DNA from: Rhodovulum sp. PH10
GTDB lineage: Bacteria > Pseudomonadota > Alphaproteobacteria > Rhizobiales > Xanthobacteraceae
Direction of reading: 5' to 3'
Assembly (NCBI RefSeq): GCF_000293785.1
Contig: NZ_AKZI01000045.1
Coordinates: forward strand, 1-64,000
DNA length: 64,000 nt
Shown here: one piece after another, positions 1-8,186 of the stretch
How the letters are laid out: each line of letters begins with the position of its first letter
Numbering within the stretch: the first letter of the stretch is position 1
Made by a program: the position numbers and the translations under genes
The notes under the pieces: generated by a model
What the model was told of the DNA's origin: nothing
Database searches by the model: none
The model's input: only the letters and a program-made list of their open reading frames with translations

Positions 1-45
1 CCGTGCCGATGATGCCGAAGCCCTCAAAAAGACGCAACGGTAGTA

Positions 46-1509
46 CTAGTCGTGCAAGTCTTCCATTGGCAACGAAATCCGGCAGACCAGCCCTTCCGGC
101 TCGAACACGACTTCCGCCCCACCCGTGTACGAGTATTGGAGGCTCCGCGCGATGACGGTTTGTCCGAAGCCTTGGCGGAGCGGAGGTTCGACGCGAGGGC
201 CACCGCGCTCGCGCCATTCCACGACGAAGCGATCTTCGTCGTCGGGCTGCGCGACCCGCTGCACGAAAACCTTCCCGCCAGTGACGGACAGCGCGCCATA
301 CTTCGCGGCGTTGGTGGCGAGCTCGTGGATGACGAGCCCGAAGGCGATCGCCGCCCGCGGAGCCATGAGGCGCCCGAGATCGCGGGTGACGAGCCGACCC
401 GTGACGCCGCCGGTGAAGGGCGCGAGCTCGCTCTGCACGACGTCTTCGATCTTCAGGCTGGTCCAGGAGTTTTCCGCCAGGAGGTTGTGCGTCGCGGCCA
501 GCGCCTCGATGCGTCCGGTGAAGGCCTTGTGAAAGCCTTCCAGCGTGTCTTCGTGGTGCAGCGTCCGGCTCGCGATCGAGAGGACGAGGGTGAGCGTGTT
601 CTTCACCCGGTGGTCGAGCTCGCGCATCAGGAGGAGCTGCCGCTTCTCGGCCTCCTTGCGCTGCGACAGATCCACCATCGTGACGACGCAGCCGCTGATC
701 GCGTCGTTGCCGATCCGAAGCGGTGCCGCGCTCACGAGGAAGTCCTTCACCTTCGGAGCGTTCGGCGCGTAGGCCTCGACGCCCTGCACGGCGGTGCCTC
801 GCGTCGCCATGTACACGATGTCCTCGGCCTGCATGAGCCCCGTCGCATTGGGAAGCTTCAGCGGGACCGCTTCGGCGAATTCCATGCCGAGCGGATCGCC
901 ATCGAACACGGCGTGGGCGGCGGCGTTCGCATGGGTGATGACGCCGTCCTTGTCGCAGACCAGCACCGCCTCGTTCGCCGATGCGATGACGGCTCTGGCG
1001 GCGCGCTCGCTCTGCTCGGCCGCCTCGGCGCGCACGCGTTCGGTCACGTCGGTGAAGGTGATCGCCACAGCCGGCGTGGTCGAAAGCTGGAAGGTGTTGG
1101 CGGCGAGGATGTAGTGAACCGTCTCGCCGTTCCGCTCGAAGTCGACCTGCTTCGAGAGCGCGCCCTGGAACGGCGGCACCAGGAGATGGTCGACGGCCTC
1201 CGCGACCTCCACCGGCGCCACGTCCGAGATCAGGCTCCCCCGCACGGAGTTCTGCGTCAGGCCGAGCGCCGAGGTCAGGTTGGCGTTTGCATACAAAATC
1301 CTGCCGGACTGGTCGATTGCCGCCGCACCGACATTCATCACCTCCATGAAGGCGTGATAGGCGTCGGCGCCACCGCCGATGTCGAACACCTGCTGGTCGC
1401 CCTGCTGGCCGACCACCAGCGCGTCGACATCGCCCTGCCGGATCGCGCGGATCGTGTCCTCGGCTTCCGCCAGGCGCCGCCGGAGCTCGGCGATCTCGTC
1501 CAGGCTCAT
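46..1509 (-). CDS. HWE-family PAS sensor histidine kinase of the kai operon
   Basis: This 487-residue kinase has no membrane segment, so it should sense a cytoplasmic signal. A coiled N-terminus (about 1-40) is followed by two PAS-like segments (about 45-160 and 165-285). The phosphoacceptor box contains His300 in [11 protein letters not shown]. The N box [13 protein letters not shown] starts near 395, and WRE at 432-434 is the W-x-E mark of HWE kinases. There is no receiver domain, so the phosphate acceptor is encoded elsewhere. Its ATG overlaps the kaiB stop by four bases (ATGA), so it is the third gene of a kaiC-kaiB-kinase operon and is the likely output or input partner of the Kai proteins. 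The family call is firm; the link to Kai output is inferred from the operon. Confidence 0.93.
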   Translation of the reverse strand: MSLDEIAELRRRLAEAEDTIRAIRQGDVDALVVGQQGDQQVFDIGGGADAYHAFMEVMNVGAAAIDQSGRILYANANLTSALGLTQNSVRGSLISDVAPVEVAEAVDHLLVPPFQGALSKQVDFERNGETVHYILAANTFQLSTTPAVAITFTDVTERVRAEAAEQSERAARAVIASANEAVLVCDKDGVITHANAAAHAVFDGDPLGMEFAEAVPLKLPNATGLMQAEDIVYMATRGTAVQGVEAYAPNAPKVKDFLVSAAPLRIGNDAISGCVVTMVDLSQRKEAEKRQLLLMRELDHRVKNTLTLVLSIASRTLHHEDTLEGFHKAFTGRIEALAATHNLLAENSWTSLKIEDVVQSELAPFTGGVTGRLVTRDLGRLMAPRAAIAFGLVIHELATNAAKYGALSVTGGKVFVQRVAQPDDEDRFVVEWRERGGPRVEPPLRQGFGQTVIARSLQYSYTGGAEVVFEPEGLVCRISLPMEDLHD

Positions 1510-1793
1510 TCGCCCTGAACCTTCAGTGAGACCAGCACTTTTTCGACATCGGAGAGATCCCCTATGATCTTGCGGATGGGAACCGGCAGCTCGCGCACCA
1601 GGGTGGGGATCGCAACGATGCTGTGTTCCTTGGCGAGCTTGGGGTTCTGCCTGAGATCGACGACCTCGACCTCGTACTGCCCGGCCAAGCGCTCCTCGGT
1701 GATCTTCCGGAGGTTGGCGATGGCGGCGAGAGACTTGGGCGTCTGCCCGGCCACGTAGAGGATGAGCTTCTTCGGAGATGCGGTGTCGGTCAT
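1506..1793 (-). CDS. kaiB: KaiB family protein
   Basis: This 95-residue protein has the KaiB thioredoxin-like length and the hallmark stretch [20 protein letters not shown] near residues 62-81. In cyanobacteria KaiB binds the KaiC CI ring and drives the inhibitory phase of the oscillator; in alphaproteobacteria it accompanies KaiC in a simpler timer or stress module. The ATG overlaps the kaiC stop (ATGA) and the stop overlaps the kinase start, so all three genes should be translationally coupled. No kaiA-like frame is seen nearby. Family assignment is sure; physiological role in this organism is inferred. Confidence 0.95.
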   Translation of the reverse strand: MTDTASPKKLILYVAGQTPKSLAAIANLRKITEERLAGQYEVEVVDLRQNPKLAKEHSIVAIPTLVRELPVPIRKIIGDLSDVEKVLVSLKVQGE

Positions 1794-3490
1794 TTCAGTC
1801 TCGATCGGTTACCGCCGCTCCGGCTGACGTCCATCTCGTATGCGTCCGTAGCGGCCTGTCGAAGGTAATCGGTTTCGGCCTTGGAGACCCTTGCCAATTC
1901 CTTTTCGTCTGCGTCCAGTTCGGCCTGCAGCGCCTCGATCTGCGCCTGGGCCTTGCGCCGGCGCGTTTCGATCATGGCCTTGCTGCGCTCGACCTCGGCA
2001 AGCCGCGCGACCTCGGCGCGTCTGGTCTTCGCTTCCTCGAAGCGTCGCGCCGACCCGGTGAGAGCGCCCGTTTCGCCGAGATAGGGCGGCAGGAGCCGAA
2101 TGCCCGAACTGCTCATGACGAATTCGCGCACCTGGTTGGAATGCGCCGTGCCTCGCGCCTTGAGGAGGTAGAGCTCCCGGTTGAACTCCCCGTTCGCCTC
2201 CCGGTTGAGCATCAGGATCCAGCCGTCCATCAGCGAGGAGAGGCCGGCATCGGTGACGATCGCGCCTTCCTGGGAGTGCATCAGGTGGGTGAACATGCTG
2301 GAGATCCCACTGGTCTTGAGGAAGTCGACCATTCTCAGAAGCATGGACTGGACCTCTAGCCGGTCGCCACTTTCCATGAAGGCCGAGATCGGGTCGAGGA
2401 CCACCAGCTGCGGATCGAATTTCTGCACCTCGCGAAGCATGATCGCCAGGTGCATCTCGAGGCTGTAGAATGTCGGGCGCGCCGAGACGAAGCGGATGAG
2501 CCCTCTGTCGACGTAGGGTGCGAAGTCCAGCCCGATGGACGCCATGTTGCGAACGATTTGCCCCGGGGCTTCCTCGAACGAGAAATAGATCGCCCGCTCG
2601 CCTCGCACCGCAGCGGCGTGGACGAAGCTCGCGGAGAGCGAGGATTTCCCCGACCCCGCGACGCCCGAAACGAGGATCGACGATCCCCTGTGAAAGCCGC
2701 CTCCGACAATCATGTCGTCGAGATCGGCGACCCCCGACGGCACACGCTCGTCGAACACCCGATGGTCGAGCCCGAGCGAGCTGACAGGCAGCACCGAAAA
2801 GCCGTCCTGGTCGATCAGAAAGGGGTATTCGTTCGTCCCGTGCGCTGTCCCGCGATACTTCACGATGCGCATCCGCCGGGTCGAGATCTGATTGTGCACC
2901 CGGTGGTCGAGCAGGATCACGCAGTCGGAGACGTATTCCTCCAGCCCCTGCCGGGTGAGGGTGCCGTCGCCCCGCTCGGCGGTGATGACGGTCGTCATCC
3001 CCTTGTTCTTGAGCCAGTCGAACAGGCGGCGGATTTCCGCGCGCAGCACGGCCTGGTTGGTGAATGCGGAAAAGAGGCTTTCGATCGTGTCGAGGACCAC
3101 CCGCTTCGCGCCGATCGCGTCGATCGCGAGCTCGAGGCGCAGGAAAATGCCTTCGAGGTCGAAGTCGCCGATCTCGGCCACCTCCGACGGATCGATGGCG
3201 ATGTGCTCCATCGCGAGCAGGTCTCGGTCGATCAGCCCGCCCACGTCGAAGCCGAGCGACGCGACGTTTGCGGCGATGTCGGCCGGCTGTTCCTCGAACG
3301 TCACGAAGACACCCGGCTCGTCGTAGTCCCGCGCGCCGTGGACCAGGAAGGTCGTCGCGAAAAGGGTTTTTCCGCAGCCGGCCGATCCGCAGACGAGGGT
3401 GGGGCGTCCGCTGGGAACGCCGCCCAGCGTCAGATCGTCGAACCCTTCGATACCGGTGAGCGATTTCGCAATGCCTGAAGAGGAATCCAT
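1790..3490 (-). CDS. kaiC: KaiC-like double RecA-domain clock ATPase
   Basis: The 566 residues hold two RecA/KaiC domains. CI has Walker A GSAGCGKT at 35-42 and catalytic glutamates at 66-67. CII has Walker A GVAGSGKS at 276-283 and SFEEAPGQ near 304. By eye, the CII phosphosite region [10 protein letters not shown] places Ser418-Ser419 where the Synechococcus protein has Ser-Thr. After the CII core, residues about 483-545 form a charged coiled coil, making the protein longer than the 519-residue cyanobacterial one. The ATG follows GGAAACAAG. This is the first gene of the kaiC-kaiB-kinase operon. It is probably a KaiC2-type protein, judged from the coiled-coil tail rather than an alignment. 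Confidence 0.95.
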   Translation of the reverse strand: MDSSSGIAKSLTGIEGFDDLTLGGVPSGRPTLVCGSAGCGKTLFATTFLVHGARDYDEPGVFVTFEEQPADIAANVASLGFDVGGLIDRDLLAMEHIAIDPSEVAEIGDFDLEGIFLRLELAIDAIGAKRVVLDTIESLFSAFTNQAVLRAEIRRLFDWLKNKGMTTVITAERGDGTLTRQGLEEYVSDCVILLDHRVHNQISTRRMRIVKYRGTAHGTNEYPFLIDQDGFSVLPVSSLGLDHRVFDERVPSGVADLDDMIVGGGFHRGSSILVSGVAGSGKSSLSASFVHAAAVRGERAIYFSFEEAPGQIVRNMASIGLDFAPYVDRGLIRFVSARPTFYSLEMHLAIMLREVQKFDPQLVVLDPISAFMESGDRLEVQSMLLRMVDFLKTSGISSMFTHLMHSQEGAIVTDAGLSSLMDGWILMLNREANGEFNRELYLLKARGTAHSNQVREFVMSSSGIRLLPPYLGETGALTGSARRFEEAKTRRAEVARLAEVERSKAMIETRRRKAQAQIEALQAELDADEKELARVSKAETDYLRQAATDAYEMDVSRSGGNRSRLK

Positions 3491-4654
3491 CTTGTTTCCA
3501 AACGAGCCGAGTGACTGCGTCCTACGGCACTGTCGGCACAGCCGCCGGCGTCGAGTGACGGTCGCAGGTCGCGGCCGATTGCGACAGTCGGCTTTTGGCT
3601 GTGCTTAAAGGATAACTACCCTCGTTGTCCATGTCGAGATTTCGCCCCCGAGCGGCCACCGACGCAGATGGACGGGCGCGGCGGGGCAGGCACTTTCCCG
3701 GCATCACATCGAGATCGCGCTCGATGGAGTCCATCGGCCGATCGTTCGGGATCTCGTCCGCGTGATCACGACGAAGGTCGGATTATGCAGTTCGGAGTAA
3801 GCAGTATCGCATAGCGCATGGTCGGCTCGATTGGACCGACAAAGGCGACCGGACCGCCTGGTCTTCGCAAGCGGGTCGGCCGGATGGCTGGCGAATACCA
3901 TCGAACACCTCGGCATCCAGCCGACGAGCGGCCTCGGTCCCGCCGCTCATCGCTCGAATACCGATGACCACTCATGCGTTCAGAGAGGTGCGTCGGCCAA
4001 GCGACGCATCCTGATGGATGCGCCGGGACGGCGATCCGCGATCCAACATATTCGGGCGATCGCCCCCCAAGATGGCTCGATCGTTCATATGCACCGTCAC
4101 AAATCACCAACCCTTTACGGGAACCCCATTCATTCGTGCTCGAAGATGGCTTTCACAAAAACCCTTTTTTCGCCGGTTCGACGGCGGATGGCTTCGAGTC
4201 GGAGCCCTTGTCGGCGTGCAGATGCGGGCGTCCGCCAGCGCCCGAAGCGCATCGGGGCTCGCAGCGACACCGCCGCCACGCGCCGGCAGCGACCTCGATG
4301 CCTCCTCGGTGGCGGTCAGCCGCGCCTCGGGCTTCGCGACGTCCTTGCCGCCCTTCCTCGGAATTTCGACGACATGCACCGCCGAGCACCGGTGCATGGA
4401 CGCCGCGACAGCCCCGTCGCTTCGGCCGCGAACGAGCGATCTCCGCACGGCGCCCGCCAGAGAAAATCATCGTCGCATTCGACCGCCCGACCAACGCGGT
4501 GTCGTTTTCTCCGCGCGCGTCTTGAACCGCGGCCGCGGTCGCGCCATCGATGAGGATCGGAGCCGCCGGGACGGCCGGGGATTGCGGAGCGACGGGCTCG
4601 GACCGGGCCCCGGGCCCGCGGAAAACGCATTCGAAGCGACAGGAGCCGATCACG
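3491..4654. other. 1.16-kb stretch without a convincing gene
   Basis: Between kaiC and the small membrane protein gene no frame on either strand has both a plausible ribosome-binding site and a recognisable product. The first ~150 bases should hold the kaiC promoter, but I could not fix a consensus. A minus-strand frame at 4104-4397 has coding-like third positions in its first two thirds. It then looks better continued in another frame to 4153, which may mark a decayed gene. Confidence 0.5.
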
Positions 4655-4846
4655 ATGCAGGGGGCGACCGTCATCGATCTTTCCGCCTACCGGGAGCACC
4701 GGCGCGCGACGGCCGCCGCGAAGACTTTCGCCGGCGCGGCACCGACCACGCCGCTGTTCGGCTGGACGATGGTCCCGATCGCTTTCATGGTGATGTGGAC
4801 GCCGGTCTTGCTGGTGCCGCGCCGCGGTGCCATCGACGATGAATAG
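4655..4846 (+). CDS. small single-pass membrane protein
   Basis: This is a 63-residue product. The ATG is preceded by AGGAG ten bases upstream, which favours this start over the longer upstream frame. The N-terminal half is polar (residues 1-30, DLSAYREHRR) and residues about 33-54 form one hydrophobic segment (FGWTMVPIAFMVMW). I do not recognise the family. Its stop lies a few bases inside the start of the following XRE-cupin regulator, so the two are probably co-transcribed and coupled. Confidence 0.6.
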   Translation: MQGATVIDLSAYREHRRATAAAKTFAGAAPTTPLFGWTMVPIAFMVMWTPVLLVPRRGAIDDE

Positions 4847-5471
4847 GCACGTGCCGTCGGACAGCTGCGACCGCGATCCGCCTGCCGACGACCACGACTC
4901 CGCGGCCGAGCTGCCGGCGATCGTCGGTCGCAATCTGCGCCGCCTGCGCACCCGTCGCGGCCATTCGCTCGAGCGCCTCGCGAAGCTCTCGGGCGTCAGC
5001 CGCGCCATGCTGGGGCAGATCGAGACCGGCAAGAGCGCCCCGACCATCAGCCTGTTGTGGAAGGTCGCCACCGCGCTCGGCGTGCCGTTCGCCAATCTTC
5101 TGGCGCACCAGAACGAGTCCGGCACGATCGTGCTGCGGCGCGACCGCGCGAAAGTCCTCGCATCGAGCGACGGACGGTTCACCTCGCGCGCGCTGTTTCC
5201 GTTCGAGAGCGAGCGGCAGGTCGAGTTCTACGAGATCCGGATCGCGCCCTATCACCGCGAGGACGCCCGCGAGCACGCCCCCGGAACTCACGAAAATCTC
5301 ATCGTGGCGAAGGGCGCCATCGAGATTTTGATCGGCACCGAGCCGCCGCACGCGCTGGCCGAGGGCGATGCCATCCTGTTCGAGGCGGACGTGCCGCACG
5401 GCTACCGGAATTTCGGCTCCACCGAGGCGGTGCTGTACCTCGTCATGACCTATGTCGAGACGGTCGGCTGA
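4839..5471 (+). CDS. XRE-family transcriptional regulator with C-terminal cupin
   Basis: This 210-residue regulator has an N-terminal helix-turn-helix at about 29-87 (LAKLSGVSRAMLGQIETGKS) and a C-terminal cupin at about 136-205, with candidate ligand histidines at 147, 151 and 187. Such proteins sense a small molecule in the cupin and repress or activate nearby genes; sulfur compounds, polyamines and amino acids are known effectors in the family. The start overlaps the end of the small membrane protein gene. A start 12 bases upstream is also possible. It converges on the Met-rich gene group, so control of that group is possible but unproven. Confidence 0.88.
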   Translation: MNRHVPSDSCDRDPPADDHDSAAELPAIVGRNLRRLRTRRGHSLERLAKLSGVSRAMLGQIETGKSAPTISLLWKVATALGVPFANLLAHQNESGTIVLRRDRAKVLASSDGRFTSRALFPFESERQVEFYEIRIAPYHREDAREHAPGTHENLIVAKGAIEILIGTEPPHALAEGDAILFEADVPHGYRNFGSTEAVLYLVMTYVETVG

Positions 5472-5514
5472 GAGACCGTTTGGTCCACCGTCCGGTGTCC
5501 AGCACCGACAGCGG

Positions 5515-5535
5515 GAGGCCGGCAGCGTCGGCCTC
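5515..5535. terminator. small hairpin between convergent genes
   Basis: GAGGCCG and CGGCCTC pair perfectly over 7 bp around a 7-nt loop, in the 90-base gap between the convergent regulator and Met-rich genes. There is no T-run, so a termination role is only suggested by position. Confidence 0.35.
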
Positions 5536-5561
5536 GCCGTCCGTTCGTTCCGACCGCGCGA

Positions 5562-5939
5562 TCACTTCGCCATCGGCATGCAGCACATCGTCATGCCGCC
5601 GCACGCCATCATCATCGGCATGCCGTTGCCCATCATGGTGCACATGGTCTGGCAGCACTGCATGAACATGTCTTTCATGGACGGGTCCATCGGCATCATC
5701 TCGCAGGTCATGCCGGTCGGCGTCATCGTGCAGGTCGTCCTGCACATCATCATCGGCATCATGCCGCCCATGCCCGTCATCGGGTTCATCATGGGATTCA
5801 TTCCCGACATCATGCCCATCGGCATCATCGAGTTCATCATCGGATTCATCATCGGCATCATGCCCATCATCGGCATGTTCATCATCGGCATCGCAGTCGG
5901 CATCGTCGGCATCGTCGGCATCGTCATGGTGGCAGTCAT
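5562..5939 (-). CDS. extremely methionine- and cysteine-rich small protein
   Basis: Of 125 residues I count 51 methionines and 9 cysteines. The N-terminal half is built from MPT, then PMMN/PMMG-type repeats with no cysteine. The C-terminal half carries all nine cysteines in C-x3-C, CC and C-x5-CC arrangements mixed with Met. There is no signal peptide or membrane segment, so it should be cytoplasmic. The start is set by GGAGCAAGACG directly before the ATG; longer upstream reading has no such site. Such composition suits soft-metal (copper(I), silver) binding or a sulfur amino acid store; neither is shown by homology. The low-complexity CAT/GAT pattern could tempt one to reject it, but the ribosome-binding site and coherent cysteine domain argue for a real gene. 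Confidence 0.75.
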   Translation of the reverse strand: MTATMTMPTMPTMPTAMPMMNMPMMGMMPMMNPMMNSMMPMGMMSGMNPMMNPMTGMGGMMPMMMCRTTCTMTPTGMTCEMMPMDPSMKDMFMQCCQTMCTMMGNGMPMMMACGGMTMCCMPMAK

Positions 5940-6281
5940 CGTCTTGCTCCGGTCGTGTGACGGACCATCTCCGTCGTTCGATCGGAGCCTAGGCCGACGG
6001 TACGATGCTGCAAGCGACAAGCCGTGACACCGAACGCTTTCCTCCACTCCACCGACGCATCCGCGAGAGAAACGGACGAGACGCTCGAGATCGCGGAGAT
6101 CCGTCCGCCATATCGGACGATCGCCTGCCCCATTCCGCCCTTCGACGACGCTCGCAGCGTCGTGCCCGGACGCGAGCCCGCGTCCGGGATACAGCGGCGG
6201 CCGGCGTGACGACCAGATTCACCGGAGGCGCGCCCTGCCCCGCGGCACGTATCGTCGCCTGCAGCGCGTCTCGTCGCCGAG
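5940..6281. other. 342-nt spacer in the Met-rich gene group
   Basis: No credible coding frame. The last ~40 bases next to the Met-rich gene (about 5937-5975) resemble the leader of the 61-aa gene at about 6465-6505. Nothing else recognised. Confidence 0.5.
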
Positions 6282-6467
6282 TCAGCCCGCCGACGTCGGC
6301 CGCGCATCGGTGCGCGCCGGCCCGGCTGCCGACGGATGGCGCGCCGCACGGACCAGATGGAACAACAGCGCCGTCGCGGCGACGTGGATCAGGTCGCGGT
6401 CGGCGGCGGCGATCGTCGCGGGCTTGCGCGCGTGGCGGGACGTGGATTCGAAGGTGGTGTCGAGCAT
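6282..6467 (-). CDS. 61-residue protein sharing its leader with the Met-rich gene
   Basis: The start is chosen because the ATG is preceded by exactly the same CCGGAGCAAGACG as the Met-rich gene. The product is basic, with one amphipathic helical stretch (DLIHVAATALLFHLVRAA, about residues 24-41) and a Pro/Ala-rich tail. No family recognised. It overlaps the out-of-frame tail of the cystathionine beta-synthase-like reading frame. It lies on the same strand as, and upstream of, the Met-rich gene. It may be real, or a remnant of a duplicated gene start. Confidence 0.45.
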   Translation of the reverse strand: MLDTTFESTSRHARKPATIAAADRDLIHVAATALLFHLVRAARHPSAAGPARTDARPTSAG

Positions 6468-7669
6468 CGTCTTGCTCCGGCGCGGGTGGATCGTCTCGGC
6501 AACGCCACGACGCGGAGCAAGTTCGGTGCCAATTTCCACGTCGTCCACCGGATGCGATCGTCGATCAGAGGCCCCCGAGCGCAAAATCGAGATCGTCGAT
6601 CAGATCGTCGGCGTCCTCGAGGCCGATCGAGAGGCGGATCAGCGAAGGGCGAATGCCGCGCGCGAGACGGTTCGACGAATCCCTGGTCGGCCATCCAGGT
6701 GTCGTTGAACATCTTCGAGAGATACTTGTTGCCGCTGTCCGGAAACAGCGTGACCACCCGCTTCGGCCGGGTCTGCTCGCGGCAGTAACGCAGCGCGGCG
6801 GCGAGCGCCGTGCCGGACGACGAGCCGGCCAGAATGCCCTCGCGTTTCAGAAGCTCGCGCGCGGCGAGGAACGCCTCCCGGTCGGTCACCGTGTAGCCAC
6901 GCTGCACGCGAGAAAGGTCCGCGTTGGGCGGCACGAAATCCTCGCCGATGCCTTCGACCAGCCAAGCGCCCGGCGTTCGTGGCGTGCGCCCCTCGACCAC
7001 GTCGATCAGGATCGAGCCGTCGGGATCGGCGAGCACGATCTCGGTCGCCGGCGACGTGCGGGCGAAGAAACGCGACAGGCCGGTGAGCGTCCCGCCCGAG
7101 CCGACGCCGCACACCACCGCGTCGAGACGGTGGTCCATCTGCTCGAAGATTTCCGGCGCCGTTCCGGTCTCGTGCGCGAGCGGATTGGCCGGGTTGGCGA
7201 ACTGGTTCACGTACACGGCGCCGGGCGTCTCGGCGGTGATGCGCTCGGCGAGATCCTGATAATACTCCGGATGCCCCTTGCCGACGTCGGAGCGGGTCAT
7301 CACCACCTCGGCGCCCAGCGCCTTCAGATGCAGCACCTTCTCGCGGCTCATCTTGTCGGGAATGACCAGGATCAGCCGATAACCTTTCAGCGCGGCGACC
7401 AGCGCGAGGCCGAGGCCGGTGTTGCCGGCGGTCGCCTCGACCAGCGTGCCGCCGGCGGTCAGCCGGCCGTCGCGCTCGAACGCTCGGATCATCGCGAGCG
7501 CCGGCCGATCCTTGATCGAGCCGCCCGGGTTCTGGCCCTCGAGCTTCGCGAACAGGCGGCACGGACCGGTGTCGAGCCGGGTCAGCTCGACGAGCGGCGT
7601 GTCGCCGATCAGCGCGAGCAGTCCCCCGCTCGCCCTGTCGGCGGGTCCGATGCGGACGGCCTCGTTCAT
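6389..7669 (-). CDS. cystathionine beta-synthase/cysteine synthase-like PLP enzyme with aberrant C-terminus
   Basis: Residues 20-333 are a complete fold-type II PLP enzyme joining a thiol to an activated serine. They include the Schiff-base lysine region NPGGSIKDRP (Lys53), the substrate loop EATAGNTG near 78-85, the phosphate loop GVGSGGT at 188-194 and AGSSSG at 281-286. The segment YLSKMFNDTWMADQGF (316-331) is typical of cystathionine beta-synthase-like proteins lacking CBS domains. After about residue 335 the frame passes into DNA whose other frame encodes the tail of a gamma-family transsulfuration enzyme, so the last ~90 residues are junk. The core may still be active. The start has GAGGTCGAG before ATG; an upstream extension to 7900 is not supported. 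Confidence 0.85.
   Translation of the reverse strand: MNEAVRIGPADRASGGLLALIGDTPLVELTRLDTGPCRLFAKLEGQNPGGSIKDRPALAMIRAFERDGRLTAGGTLVEATAGNTGLGLALVAALKGYRLILVIPDKMSREKVLHLKALGAEVVMTRSDVGKGHPEYYQDLAERITAETPGAVYVNQFANPANPLAHETGTAPEIFEQMDHRLDAVVCGVGSGGTLTGLSRFFARTSPATEIVLADPDGSILIDVVEGRTPRTPGAWLVEGIGEDFVPPNADLSRVQRGYTVTDREAFLAARELLKREGILAGSSSGTALAAALRYCREQTRPKRVVTLFPDSGNKYLSKMFNDTWMADQGFVEPSRARHSPFADPPLDRPRGRRRSDRRSRFCARGPLIDDRIRWTTWKLAPNLLRVVALPRRSTRAGARRCSTPPSNPRPATRASPRRSPPPTAT
6565..6678 (-). pseudogene. 3' remnant of a cystathionine gamma-synthase/lyase-type gene
   Basis: In the frame one base off from the preceding synthase, the minus strand reads NRLARGIRPSLIRLSIG, then LEDADDLIDDLDFALGGL and a stop. 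This is the characteristic C-terminal end of the Cys/Met-metabolism PLP family (cystathionine gamma-synthase, gamma-lyase, O-succinylhomoserine sulfhydrylase). Only about 37 codons survive and no start exists. The junction with the synthase lies near 6665-6680. A normal beta-synthase/gamma-lyase gene pair appears to have lost everything in between. Confidence 0.75.
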
Positions 7670-8029
7670 CTCGACCTCGGCTGGTTTCTCACGTGATCTG
7701 CTTTGCGCGTCCGCAAGCGGCGTGGTCGACGCGATCCCGACCGACGGGTCGTGACGTCGTGACGTCGTGATACCGTGACGTAGCGACATCGAACGTCGCA
7801 TTCGGCGATCGAGACTGCGGCCACCGCGGACCAGACCAGATACGCTCGCTCGTCCGGATCCTCCGATCCAAAAGCGTTCGATCCGAAATCGTCCGATCAT
7901 TGAAACGTCTGACCGCCGCGACGGACACGGTCAAGACGCCCTCCTGCATTCGCAACAATGCGTGATCACGCAGGCCGCGCGGTGGCACGATCTACCAAGG
8001 CTCGTGCCGAAGACGGAAAGTTTCACCTT

Positions 8030-8161
8030 TCAGAAAGGCGTCGGTGATGCGCGCTGAAAGCCGCGGTCGATCGCGTCGGCGATGATGTCGCCGCGCAGCG
8101 CGCCGCCCGCGCCGGAGACCCGCTCAATCCCGCGAAACAGATTGTCGGCCCGCCGTCGCAC
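8030..8161 (-). CDS. possible 43-residue ORF or 3' gene remnant
   Basis: The minus strand reads RADNLFRGIERVSGAG, then GALRGDIIADAIDRGFQRA and a stop, with protein-like composition and high third-position GC. The nearest start is a GTG at 8161 inside a hairpin, without a good ribosome-binding site. It may therefore be the surviving end of a lost gene rather than a functional small protein. I do not recognise the family. Confidence 0.3.
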   Translation of the reverse strand: MRRRADNLFRGIERVSGAGGALRGDIIADAIDRGFQRASPTPF

Positions 8162-8170
8162 GACGGCGGG
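8149..8170 (-). terminator. perfect 10-bp hairpin after the cyclase gene
   Basis: CCCGCCGTCG and CGACGGCGGG pair perfectly around a 2-nt loop, 17 bases past the cyclase stop codon. There is no T-run, so it is at best a GC-hairpin terminator or RNA-stabilising stem. Confidence 0.4.
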
Positions 8171-8186
8171 TCGGCCGCGCCCGCTC

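Larger units (their letters stand above)
7670..8186. other. non-coding spacer with short direct repeats and a hairpin
   Basis: About 517 bases separate the PLP enzyme from the cyclase. At 7748-7790 the motif GTCGTGAC recurs two to three times with variants. Further on, GATCC/CGATC words recur up to about 7890. A short possible coding end (8030-8161, minus) and a perfect hairpin at 8149-8170 lie beside the cyclase stop. The promoter of the PLP enzyme should be here, but no consensus could be fixed. Confidence 0.5.

Noticed and set aside
5562-6027. Plus-strand Ile/Gly/Met-rich frame opposite the Met-rich gene
   Set aside because: A hydrophobic frame follows from the ATG/CAT repeat pattern, but it lacks a ribosome-binding site; the minus-strand frame has one and a cysteine-patterned domain.
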